The position numbers and the translations under genes are program-made. The notes below the pieces were generated by a model. It was not told the origin of the DNA, did not search any database, and saw only the letters and a list, made by a program, of their open reading frames with translations. From Flavobacteriales bacterium (lineage in GTDB: Bacteria > Bacteroidota > Bacteroidia > Flavobacteriales_F > PHOS-HE28): a stretch of 64,000 bases of DNA. The stretch is from assembly GCA_016719225.1 (NCBI GenBank), contig JADKAN010000004.1, positions 124,001-188,000 of the forward strand, written 5' to 3'. Shown here one piece after another: positions 35,189 through 42,603 of the stretch (its first letter is position 1; every line of letters starts with the position of its first letter).

Positions 35189-35206
35189 AGGTCATCAAGG
35201 ATCACC

Positions 35207-35214
35207 TATCTTTG
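35207..35214 (+). promoter_or_regulatory. Bacteroidota -7 box TATCTTTG close to the DUF433 start codon
   Basis: TATCTTTG is an exact TAnnTTTG match and ends 5 bases before the ATG of the DUF433 gene. If it is used, transcription would begin at or just before the start codon, giving a leaderless or nearly leaderless mRNA. Confidence 0.45.
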
Positions 35215-35219
35215 AATTT

Positions 35220-35465
35220 ATGAACGGCCAAGTTGGACTTCTGGAACGGATCACCGTGGATGATCGGATCTGCAATGGCAAGCCAGTGATCCGTGGCCTG
35301 CGGATAACGGCCCGAACCATACTGGAATTCCTTTTGGCAGGCACGCCGGAAGCCGAGGTGCTCAAGCAGTACCCCATGCTGGAGCCGGAGGATCTTGCAG
35401 CCTGCAGGCAATTCGCGCTTTCCTTGATGGGCAACAGCTTTACGGTGAAGAACGTTGCGGCTTGA
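35220..35465 (+). CDS. DUF433 family antitoxin
   Basis: The 81-residue protein (MNGQVGLLERITVDDRICNG) belongs to the DUF433 family: KPVIRGLRITARTILEFLLA forms the helix-turn-helix-like region and VLKQYPMLEPEDLAACRQF follows. These proteins are typically antitoxins paired with DUF5615 PIN-like proteins. The frame is open to 35094 but the ATG at 35220 gives the family length. It is followed after one base by the DUF5615 gene. Confidence 0.85.
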   Translation: MNGQVGLLERITVDDRICNGKPVIRGLRITARTILEFLLAGTPEAEVLKQYPMLEPEDLAACRQFALSLMGNSFTVKNVAA

Positions 35466-35466
35466 T

Positions 35467-35808
35467 ATGCCACGGTATTTGGTCGATGTGAACCTGCCTC
35501 GCTTTTTCAGCCAATGGAACAGGGACGACTTTGTGCATCAACATGACCTGGACCCTATCCTACATGATGCCAAGATCTGGGACTATGCCAAGCACCATGA
35601 CCTTACGATCATCACCAAGGACAGCGACTTTTCGAGCCGGATATTATTGAGCGACCCACCTCCAAAAGTGATCCATGTGCGCCTCGGCAATATGGATATG
35701 CGCAGTTTTCATGAGGCCATAGCAAGATGCTGGCAAGATGTGCTTGCGATGAATGAAACACACAAGTTGGTGATCGTTCATACGGATCGGGTAGAAGGTG
35801 TTCGGTGA
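35467..35808 (+). CDS. DUF5615 family PIN-like toxin
   Basis: The 113-residue protein (MPRYLVDVNLPRFFSQWNRD) has the PIN-like signature with acidic residues DVN near the start and ITKDSDFSSRIL in the middle, followed by VIHVRLGNMD. In this family the toxin is predicted to be an RNase, neutralised by the adjacent DUF433 protein. The ATG at 35467 begins one base after the antitoxin stop. The pair is flanked by 26-base direct repeats. The 97 bases between it and the envC-like gene contain no other gene. Confidence 0.82.
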   Translation: MPRYLVDVNLPRFFSQWNRDDFVHQHDLDPILHDAKIWDYAKHHDLTIITKDSDFSSRILLSDPPPKVIHVRLGNMDMRSFHEAIARCWQDVLAMNETHKLVIVHTDRVEGVR

Positions 35809-35905
35809 ACGGGACCCGAACAGCTGATAGAAACCGCGCCTGATCGTAAGTCGGATCCGTGATCGTGTTCAATTGTAGCGCAACTATCTCTACTGCTCGA
35901 TCTCC

Positions 35906-37180
35906 TCACTGCACGATCCAGGCCGCCGGGTCCACTTTCTGAAGCTGCCCGTCCGGAGTGATGCGCCATACTTCGATGTGCGCGGTGCTGGCACCATCCT
36001 CCGTCATGGCCACGCCTACTTGCTGCTTGGTGTCCACTTGTTGGCCCTTGCTTACGGATACGTCGCGCAGGTTGCTGTACACGGTGCGGTAGGCACCGTG
36101 GTTGAGCACTACGGCCTTGCCCGCGCCGGGTATCACGATCACGCTGCTTACTTCCCCGCGGAACACGGCCCGGATGGCCGCGCCCGGTACACAGCCGATG
36201 TCCAAGCCGTTGTTCTCGATGGTGATGCCCTTGAGCACCGGGTGCGGCTGCTTGCCGAAGCTGCTGGTGATGGTGCCTTTGTCCACCGGCCAAGGCAGTT
36301 TGCCCTTGTTATTCTCGAAATCGGTGCTGAGCTCCTTGGCTTCGGGCGTTAGGTCCAGCTTCAATGCGCCGCCGGCCTTGGCGGTGGAGGTTTTGCTGGA
36401 CGGCTTGTTGCTCTTGGCAATTTCGGCCTCGATGGACTTGCGGATGGCAGCTGCGAGGTCTTTCCGTTGCTTTTCCTGCTTGTTCAGTTCGGCGCGCAAT
36501 CTTCCTTCCTCCTTCTTCAATCCGTCGAGGGCCTGTTGTTGCCCCTTTTTGTCGGTGTTGAGCTTTTGGGCTTCGGTAAGCTGGCGGTCCAGCAGGTTGG
36601 TCTTGTCCTTTTTGCGGGCCTCCAGCACGGTGGCCTTGGCGTTGAGGCTGTCCTGTTTTTGGCCGATGAGCAAGGACTGCTGCCGCCGCTGTTCGGCCAG
36701 TTGCTCCAAGTAGCGGCTGCGCTTGAAGGCCTGGTTGAAGCTTTCCGCCGCGAAGATGTAGCTGAGGCGGTCGTAGGCGCTGCGGTTCATATACGCATAC
36801 TGCACCATGCGGGCGTATTCCTCTTTCAACTCAGCGAGTTCGGCCTCAAGGTCGCGTACGGTGCCGCGCGTATCCTGGATCTCTTGGTCCACGCGGAGCA
36901 CCTCGCTGTTCATGGTGTTGATGAGCTCCTGGCGTTGGCGGATCTGGGCCTCTAGCAGTTGCACCTGTTGGGCGGTATTCTTCTGCTGGCTTTTGGCCTG
37001 ATCGATCAATGCGCTGGTCTGCTTGATCTGCTTGTCCAGCGCGTCGCGCTTTTTTTCCAGCCCTGCGCGGTTCTGGGCATTCAGCGCCAGTGAGCACACC
37101 ACGGCGATCAGTACGACGGCGTACCTATTCCATCGGGAGGAACTTTTCCGGGATACGGAAGGATAGGTTGAGCGGGCCAT
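35906..37180 (-). CDS. envC: EnvC-like murein hydrolase activator (M23 fold, likely inactive)
   Basis: The 424-residue protein has a signal peptide (NRYAVVLIAVVCSLALNAQ), a long coiled coil (about residues 45-290, e.g. LEKKRDALDKQIKQTSALID) and a C-terminal M23 domain. The zinc-binding motifs are degenerate: NNGLDIG replaces HxGxD, and TAHIEVW replaces HLHFE-type residues, as in EnvC proteins that activate amidases rather than cut peptidoglycan. The ATG at 37178-37180 overlaps the DUF4292 gene by 56 bases; without an ATG nearer to the signal peptide this is the best start. The right copy of the 26-base repeat lies in its 3' part. Confidence 0.85.
   Translation of the reverse strand: MARSTYPSVSRKSSSRWNRYAVVLIAVVCSLALNAQNRAGLEKKRDALDKQIKQTSALIDQAKSQQKNTAQQVQLLEAQIRQRQELINTMNSEVLRVDQEIQDTRGTVRDLEAELAELKEEYARMVQYAYMNRSAYDRLSYIFAAESFNQAFKRSRYLEQLAEQRRQQSLLIGQKQDSLNAKATVLEARKKDKTNLLDRQLTEAQKLNTDKKGQQQALDGLKKEEGRLRAELNKQEKQRKDLAAAIRKSIEAEIAKSNKPSSKTSTAKAGGALKLDLTPEAKELSTDFENNKGKLPWPVDKGTITSSFGKQPHPVLKGITIENNGLDIGCVPGAAIRAVFRGEVSSVIVIPGAGKAVVLNHGAYRTVYSNLRDVSVSKGQQVDTKQQVGVAMTEDGASTAHIEVWRITPDGQLQKVDPAAWIVQ
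35968..35993. repeat. direct repeat, right copy (26 bp), inside envC-like gene
   Basis: This copy encodes part of the ASTAHIEVW region of the envC-like protein on the minus strand and matches the left copy at 35163-35188 with a single substitution. The spacing between the two copies is 805 bases and encloses the toxin-antitoxin pair. Confidence 0.75.
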
Positions 37181-38018
37181 GCAATTGGATGCGGTCCAGG
37201 ACCAAGGTAGCGGTGGCCGCCTTGCCGGGTGCCGACAAAGAAAGTACGATGCGGGCAGGAATGGGCGTATTTTCCACCTGAATACGTTGGAAGTAACGCA
37301 CATCGGCTTGTTGGTCGCGCGCCAGATCCGCTACTTGCACACGGTCCAAGGTGAGGCTGTCACCACTGATCCAGTAGCGGAATACCACGGCATCCTTGCG
37401 TTCGGCCTTGCGCAACGTGCGCTCCAAGCGCTTTTCGCGCATGTCCTTGTCATCCGGAAGGGTGTCACCCGGACTGAGGTCTTCGGCTGCCCGCACGAAC
37501 TTGCGACGCTCTTTGGAGGTCAGTAAATACTGCCCGCCGTCGCGGTCGCTACGGTATTTTTCTTCCCGGTCCAAGCCGAAGGGAAGGCCAAGAAGTGCGT
37601 CCTGTAGAAAATCAAGTCCTGGTTGAATGCCGAAGCGTTTCTTGGCTTGGGCAGTGTCGCCGGTCCAGTAGACGTCATGCAGTTTGTCGATGAACTTAAG
37701 CGAGTCGGGCGTAACAAGAAGCCGCGCCACTTCAATACCGAGCGCGGGCGTTATGCTCACCCAGGCCGCACTGTCGCGCACCACACGCACATGGGCTTTG
37801 AAGCTTTTGTGCTCTTCACCCATCACAAGGTCCACATCGGCCTTTGCGCTGTAGTAGCGCACCGTATCAGCGCCATTCGGTTTTAAGAGTCCCAGCAATT
37901 CATCGCTGCTGCGCTGGGAAATGGGTCCGTGCCCGGCAACGGCGACCGGCCTGGATGTGTGGCAAGCCGCCAAGAGCAGCATCGCTGCCAAGGGCAAGAA
38001 CCGCCGTGCCGTTTTCAT
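37125..38018 (-). CDS. DUF4292 lipoprotein
   Basis: The 297-residue protein has a lipoprotein signal with lipobox LLLAAC (MKTARRFLPLAAMLLLAACH) and matches the DUF4292 layout: RYYSAKADVDLVMGEEHKSF near the start, ITPALGIEVARLLVTPDSL, and ARIVLSLSAPGKAATATLVL followed by PLNLSFRIPEKFLPME. Its role is unknown, although related LolB/LolA-like lipoproteins carry lipids or lipoproteins. The start codon overlaps the upstream TPR gene by four bases. It is part of a chain of genes that continues into envC. Confidence 0.85.
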   Translation of the reverse strand: MKTARRFLPLAAMLLLAACHTSRPVAVAGHGPISQRSSDELLGLLKPNGADTVRYYSAKADVDLVMGEEHKSFKAHVRVVRDSAAWVSITPALGIEVARLLVTPDSLKFIDKLHDVYWTGDTAQAKKRFGIQPGLDFLQDALLGLPFGLDREEKYRSDRDGGQYLLTSKERRKFVRAAEDLSPGDTLPDDKDMREKRLERTLRKAERKDAVVFRYWISGDSLTLDRVQVADLARDQQADVRYFQRIQVENTPIPARIVLSLSAPGKAATATLVLDRIQLHGPLNLSFRIPEKFLPME

Positions 38019-39778
38019 TCCACTAAGCGCTGTTCGGCGATCTTACGGGCGATGTCCGGGCTGGCTCCGCCTGCTGCTTGTGCTTTTTGCCATTGTGCCA
38101 ACGCAGCGGCCTTGTCGTTCAATTTGAAAAGGATGTCACCGTAGTGCTCCAACAGCACACCCTCGTCACTTCCTTGGCTGGTCAACGCTTTTTCCTGCCA
38201 TTCCTTCGCCTTGTCGTAATTGCCTTGCTTGTAAAGTACCCAAGCGTAGGTGTCCTCATAGGTCGCGTTGCCGGGTGCCAGTTCGTTGCACTTGCGGCTT
38301 AATTGCTCGGCCTTGTCCAGTTGTTCGCCGCGCTCGCTGAGATAGTAGGCCCAGTTGTTCAGCACGCTAGGGTCCTTGTCATTCAGGGCGAGGGCCTTCG
38401 TATAGGCTTCATCACTCTTGTCATAAGCCTTCGTGGTGTTATAGGCATCGCCGAGAAGCCCCCAGAACTGGGCCTCCAAGGGCTTGTTGTCCACCACGAG
38501 GTCCCGCCCGGTGATCAATGCCTCGATCGCTTCGTCCTGCTTTTTCAATTGCCCCAACGCAAGGCCGTCGTACAGGTGCAGTTCGGGCTGCGTTGGAAAG
38601 AGTTCCGCAGCCTTTTCCGATTCTTCGTGGAGGGCAGCCCAATCCTGTAATTGCAGATCGAGCTGCAGGAGCGCTGCCCAAATGGGGTATTTGTCCTGCT
38701 CGTATACCAATGCTTTGCGGAAAGCATCGCGGGCTTGTTCGGGTTTGTCCTCGCGCAGATAGAAGTCGCCTTCCATGCTCCACGGCTTCCCGGAAAGCGG
38801 ATGCGCCTTCTTCATAACGTCGATCAGGTCGTGGCTTTGACGCAGGAGCAGGGTCTGGGTGCTGTCCTGCTGACCGGGACCGGTCATTTGGTAGAAGCCC
38901 AGGAGCAGTTGCATTTTGGGATCAACGTCCAGGTCAGGGTCTGAAAAAGCTTCCTTGAGCTGCTCAAATCCCTTTGCATAGGCCCCTTCATCATAATAGC
39001 TCTGTGCCAAGGAGATCCGGGTCATGCTGTCGTCAGGGTCGTTCAGCAGTGCCCTTTCATACAGTTGGCGGGCCTTGTCGGTATCACCGAGGCTTTCGTA
39101 CGTCCCGGCCAGCATGCCGTAGTATCCTTCACCCGTAGGGTTTTCAGCAATGGCGCGTTCCATGAGGTCCCGAGCGGCCTCTTCCTGCCCAGCGCTTACC
39201 AGCATGTCGTATTCCCGTGTCACCAGTTCCTCGTTACTTCCGATCTTCTTTTCAAGGTTCCTGTAAACTTGTTGGGCGTCTTTTACCTTGCCTTGGCGGG
39301 CCAGCACATCGGCCAAGCCGAAATAAACTTCGTAACGCTCCGGCCAAGTATTCACTATGCCTTGGTAGGTCTTAGCGGCTGCTACCAGATCGCCGGTCTG
39401 TGTGTTGAGGTCAGCAAGCAGGAAACGGTACCAAATGTTATCAGCATCGGCCGCCACGGCCTTTTTGGCGAAGGCCAACGCATCGCTTCCCTGCTGCGCT
39501 TGGCTGTATAGCTTGGATAGTTCATACCAAGCTGCACCATTTTCGGGGTTGACCTTCAATGCGGCTTGGTAAAGCTGCGCGGCCTTGGTGGGGTCGCCTT
39601 GTAGCCGCGCGGACGTACCGTCAAGAAAGAGCTGCATTTCCAGTGCGCGCCTGTCCTTGGGTGTTTGTCCCATAGGCCCATCCCCCGTGTCGCCCGACGC
39701 AACAGGCTTTGCTCCACCGCAAGCGGCCAGTAGACTTATGATCAGGAAAGCGGGAATGATGCGGGCCATCGTGTTCAT
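38015..39778 (-). CDS. TPR-repeat lipoprotein
   Basis: The 587-residue protein has a signal peptide (MNTMARIIPAFLIISLL) with lipobox LLAACGG and about twelve tetratricopeptide repeats, for example AALKVNPENGAAWYELSKLY and GTYESLGDTDKARQLYERAL. It is most likely an outer-membrane or periplasmic scaffold, possibly in envelope biogenesis given its neighbours. ATGA overlaps join it to the nucleotidyltransferase gene before it and the DUF4292 gene after it, so the block is one operon. Confidence 0.9.
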   Translation of the reverse strand: MNTMARIIPAFLIISLLAACGGAKPVASGDTGDGPMGQTPKDRRALEMQLFLDGTSARLQGDPTKAAQLYQAALKVNPENGAAWYELSKLYSQAQQGSDALAFAKKAVAADADNIWYRFLLADLNTQTGDLVAAAKTYQGIVNTWPERYEVYFGLADVLARQGKVKDAQQVYRNLEKKIGSNEELVTREYDMLVSAGQEEAARDLMERAIAENPTGEGYYGMLAGTYESLGDTDKARQLYERALLNDPDDSMTRISLAQSYYDEGAYAKGFEQLKEAFSDPDLDVDPKMQLLLGFYQMTGPGQQDSTQTLLLRQSHDLIDVMKKAHPLSGKPWSMEGDFYLREDKPEQARDAFRKALVYEQDKYPIWAALLQLDLQLQDWAALHEESEKAAELFPTQPELHLYDGLALGQLKKQDEAIEALITGRDLVVDNKPLEAQFWGLLGDAYNTTKAYDKSDEAYTKALALNDKDPSVLNNWAYYLSERGEQLDKAEQLSRKCNELAPGNATYEDTYAWVLYKQGNYDKAKEWQEKALTSQGSDEGVLLEHYGDILFKLNDKAAALAQWQKAQAAGGASPDIARKIAEQRLVE

Positions 39779-40782
39779 CCAAAGGTACTATCGTCGCCAA
39801 TGCTGAGGTCCAATGCCGCTCCGCGAACAATGCAGCGCTGGCCCAACATGCTGTTGTCGACCACGGCATTGCTCACCGAGACCTGTGCACGTAATATGGA
39901 GTTCCGGATCACGCTGCCTGTAATGGTGCAACCGGCTTCAATGGAAACATTGGGCCCCACTACGGATCCTTCCAAAGTGACACCTTCCGCGATGAAGCAG
40001 GGAGGGACCACCAAGCTATTGCTCATGTTCACCTTGGCACTTACGAGACCCTTTTCGTTCTGGATGAATCCAAGCACTTTGGTGTTGGTGTCCACCATGG
40101 CGTCCTTGTTCCCGCAATCCATCCACACATCCACGCTGCCTGCCTTGAAGCGTGCGCCTTTCTGCTTCATGTGCTCCATGGCATTGGTGAGCTGGTACTC
40201 GCCCTTGTCGCGGATGTTATGGTCAATGAGGTACTGCATCTCGTCCTTCAAGCGCTTGCCGTCGGCGAAGTAGTAGATGCCGATGATGGCAAGGTCACTA
40301 ACGAACTCTTGCGGCTTTTCCACGAATTCGGTGATCACGCCGGAACTGTCCAGTTTCACCACGCCGAACGCGCGCGGGTCCTCCACCTTGTTCACCCAGA
40401 TCACGCCGTCGCAATCGGTGTCCAGTTCCATGTGCGCGCGGAAGAGCGTGTCAGCGAAAGCCACGATGACACGGCCGTCCAAGGCGTCCTTGGCGCAGAG
40501 GATGGCATGCGCTGTGCCCAAGGCTTCTGTTTGATGATGGATGCTTCCCTTTGCACCCACGGCCTTGGCAATTTCCAATAACTCCTTTTCCACTTTCGGA
40601 CCGAAGGCGGGGTTGGTCACGAAGGCTACTTCCTCCACTTTTTCGCCGGAGACGGCGGCAAGATCTTCCACAAGGCGTTGAACGATGGGCTTTCCCGCGA
40701 TGGGCAACAAAGGCTTGGCCGTGGTGTGCGTATGCGGACGCATACGCTTGCCCATGCCGGCCATGGGAACGATGATCTTCAT
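39775..40782 (-). CDS. sugar-phosphate nucleotidyltransferase with hexapeptide repeats
   Basis: The 335-residue enzyme transfers a nucleotidyl group to a sugar 1-phosphate. It has the signature MKIIVPMAGMGKRMRPHTHT, AKPLLPIAGKPIVQRLVED and VDVWMDCGNKDAMVDTNTKV, followed by a left-handed beta-helix C-terminus with hexapeptide-like strands (ITGSVIRNSILRAQVSVSN). The nearest named types are glucose-1-phosphate thymidylyltransferase or UTP-glucose-1-phosphate uridylyltransferase; the exact donor and sugar cannot be fixed. The ATG at 40780-40782 is chosen; the open frame to 40893 overlaps dut. It is 4 bases from the TPR gene. Confidence 0.88.
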   Translation of the reverse strand: MKIIVPMAGMGKRMRPHTHTTAKPLLPIAGKPIVQRLVEDLAAVSGEKVEEVAFVTNPAFGPKVEKELLEIAKAVGAKGSIHHQTEALGTAHAILCAKDALDGRVIVAFADTLFRAHMELDTDCDGVIWVNKVEDPRAFGVVKLDSSGVITEFVEKPQEFVSDLAIIGIYYFADGKRLKDEMQYLIDHNIRDKGEYQLTNAMEHMKQKGARFKAGSVDVWMDCGNKDAMVDTNTKVLGFIQNEKGLVSAKVNMSNSLVVPPCFIAEGVTLEGSVVGPNVSIEAGCTITGSVIRNSILRAQVSVSNAVVDNSMLGQRCIVRGAALDLSIGDDSTFG

Positions 40783-40798
40783 GCTTAGTTCAAGGGGT

Positions 40799-41251
40799 TC
40801 AATGGGTACCGGTGTGGCCGAAGCCGCCAGTGCCGCGTTCGGAGGCGCGAAGGTCCGCGTTTTCGGCGAAATGGACGCGATGATGGGCGGCAACCACCAT
40901 TTGGGCGATGCGGTCGCCGTCCTTCACCTCAAAATCCTCGTTGCCAAGGTTGATCAGCAGGACCCCCACTTCGCCTCGATAATCCGCATCGATAGTACCG
41001 GGGGAGTTAAGTACGGTAACACCATGTTTGTAGGCTAGGCCGCTGCGAGGACGCACTTGGGCCTCGGTGCCTGATGGCAGTTCCATATAGAGGCCGGTGG
41101 GAATGAGCCTCCTTTCCCCAGGTGTTAGAACGATAGCAGTTTCAATATTGGCGCGCAGGTCCATACCGGCGCTTTGGCCGGTGGCGTATCCGGGCAAGGA
41201 GTGTCTGCTTTTATTCAGGATCCGGACCTCGGTTGTTGGTGTTGGGGGCAT
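40799..41251 (-). CDS. dut: dUTP diphosphatase
   Basis: The 150-residue trimeric enzyme hydrolyses dUTP to dUMP and pyrophosphate. All five family motifs are visible in order: SAGMDLRA, VRPRSGLA, GTIDADYRGE, DRIAQMV and RGTGGFGHTG. The ATG at 41249-41251 gives the normal length; the 40 codons of open frame before it run into the ssb terminator region. It heads the same-strand block dut, nucleotidyltransferase, TPR, DUF4292, envC, with 16 bases to the next gene. Confidence 0.96.
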   Translation of the reverse strand: MPPTPTTEVRILNKSRHSLPGYATGQSAGMDLRANIETAIVLTPGERRLIPTGLYMELPSGTEAQVRPRSGLAYKHGVTVLNSPGTIDADYRGEVGVLLINLGNEDFEVKDGDRIAQMVVAAHHRVHFAENADLRASERGTGGFGHTGTH

Positions 41252-41337
41252 GGTGCAAAGTTCGTGCGCTGGATCGACTTGGCGGCCTGTAACACCCGGG
41301 ATAGTTGGAACTTGCGTTAATAGCACACTTGATCGTA

Positions 41338-41383
41338 CAAAAAGCGGTTGTGGTGCCGTATCCGGCACCACAACCGCTTTTAT
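41338..41383 (-). terminator. intrinsic terminator after the first ssb gene
   Basis: A perfect 18-base stem (aaagcggttgtggtgccg with its complement, loop tatc) lies 12 bases past the ssb stop on the minus strand and is followed there by a run of T residues. It separates ssb from dut. Confidence 0.92.
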
Positions 41384-41394
41384 ATCCGATTCGT

Positions 41395-41766
41395 TCAGGC
41401 CGCCGCTTTTGTCACGACATCCTCTGTGCGCTTATCATATGCGATCACCTTGAAATCGCTCAACACGATCTCCGTGACATAGCGCTTGGTTCCATCTTTA
41501 CCGGCATAGCTGCGATGCACCAAACGGCCTTCCAGCGACACGGGCACTCCTTTGGAAAGCAGCTTGCCAACTTGATCGGCAATGCGGCCCCATGCGACCA
41601 CCGTATGCCATTGCGTGTCTGTTACACGCTCACCGGCGGCATTGGTGTAACTCTCGTTCGTGGCCACGCTCATCCGGGCTACTTTGCGTCCGGTGGCTAT
41701 CTCACGCACTTCCGGGTCGAAGCCCAGGTTTCCGGTCAAACGGACGAAGTTGTTGGTGGTCATCAT
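41395..41766 (-). CDS. ssb: single-stranded DNA-binding protein (first copy)
   Basis: The 123-residue protein has the OB-fold signature MTTNNFVRLTGNLGFDPEVR, ARMSVATNESYTNAAGERV, DTQWHTVVAWGRIADQVGKL and SLEGRLVHRSYAGKDGTKR. It coats single-stranded DNA. It lacks the acidic C-terminal tail DDDIPF, ending instead DVVTKAAA, so typical SSB partner-recruitment is doubtful. A second copy lies at 45410. A conserved 52-base block upstream is shared with that copy. Confidence 0.93.
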   Translation of the reverse strand: MMTTNNFVRLTGNLGFDPEVREIATGRKVARMSVATNESYTNAAGERVTDTQWHTVVAWGRIADQVGKLLSKGVPVSLEGRLVHRSYAGKDGTKRYVTEIVLSDFKVIAYDKRTEDVVTKAAA

Positions 41767-41828
41767 TGTGTGTTGGGGTTTTTAAGTGTTGTTTCGATCC
41801 GGCACAAACCTTCCACCACGGTTTGCCT

Positions 41829-41880
41829 TTATCCGGTCGATATGCGTTTGTAAGTGTTCATAGCGGCTTGCTGTCGTTTG
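41829..41880 (-). promoter_or_regulatory. conserved upstream element of ssb copy 1
   Basis: This 52-base block has two conserved parts also seen upstream of ssb copy 2 (45831-45882): a 23-base part (20 of 23 identical) and ctgtcgtttg (10 of 10), separated by the same distance. It starts 63 bases before the ssb start. It may be a shared promoter or regulator site. Confidence 0.65.
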
Positions 41881-41948
41881 TTGGACGGATACAGGGTTGT
41901 CGCTTGAACGGAGTGCAACTCCTTAAGGCCAATCCATTGCCGATCGCT

Positions 41949-41956
41949 TATATTTC
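41949..41956 (+). promoter_or_regulatory. promoter box TATATTTC before the ECF sigma factor gene
   Basis: TATATTTC is one base from TAnnTTTG and lies 33 bases upstream of the ATG at 41989. Confidence 0.35.
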
Positions 41957-41988
41957 AATTCCTACCCCAAGCAGCGCCAGTGACCTGG

Positions 41989-42603
41989 ATGGCGTCTTCC
42001 ACTTGGAAAAAGGCATCGTCCGTGAAGGAGCATAGCGAACGCGAGCTGGTACTTGGCTGTCGGCGGGAGGAACGGCAGGCGCAGGAAGACCTGTACGGTC
42101 GTTTTTCACGACGGATGTTCGCTGTTTGCCTGCGCTATGCGCGGCACGAAGCCGAGGCGGAGGACTTATTGCAGGAGGGATTCATCCGCGTGTTCGATAA
42201 GCTTTCCGGGTTCCGGATGCAAGGGTCGTTGGAAGGCTGGATAAGGCGGATCATGGTACATACCTGCATCAACCATCACCGTAAAAGCTCCGTTCGCAAT
42301 GAGGTGCTTGGAACGGAAAACCGGCCGGAGCGCACTGTAGCGCCCGTGGCCATGGCGAACCTGGGCCAACAGGAACTGCTACAATTGGTGCAGAACCTAC
42401 CCGAGGGGTACCGGATGGTATTCAATCTTTTTGCCATCGAGGGATATGACCATGCTGCGATCGCCGATCTATTGGGATGCACGGAAAGCACCTCGCGGAG
42501 CCAGTTGGCCAAAGCTCGGCGGATGCTACAAAAACAGATCGGCGAACACGGTCGTTTGAGTGGAACGACGGCGAATACGATAGCAACGGAAGCAAATGAG
42601 TGA
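41989..42603 (+). CDS. ECF-family RNA polymerase sigma factor
   Basis: The 204-residue protein has sigma region 2 (EDLYGRFSRRMFAVCLRYAR, HEAEAEDLLQEGFIRVFDKL) and sigma region 4 (LVQNLPEGYRMVFNLFAIEG, DHAAIADLLGCTESTSRSQL). It should direct RNA polymerase to a small set of promoters in response to an envelope or surface signal. The frame is open to a GTG at 41980; the ATG at 41989 is used. It overlaps the next gene by 8 bases, which implies that the downstream membrane protein regulates it. Confidence 0.92.
   Translation: MASSTWKKASSVKEHSERELVLGCRREERQAQEDLYGRFSRRMFAVCLRYARHEAEAEDLLQEGFIRVFDKLSGFRMQGSLEGWIRRIMVHTCINHHRKSSVRNEVLGTENRPERTVAPVAMANLGQQELLQLVQNLPEGYRMVFNLFAIEGYDHAAIADLLGCTESTSRSQLAKARRMLQKQIGEHGRLSGTTANTIATEANE

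Noticed and set aside
35163..35205. A second envC gene upstream of the TA pair
   Set aside because: Only about 26 bases match; the flanking sequence does not continue the gene, so it is treated as a duplicated target, not a gene.
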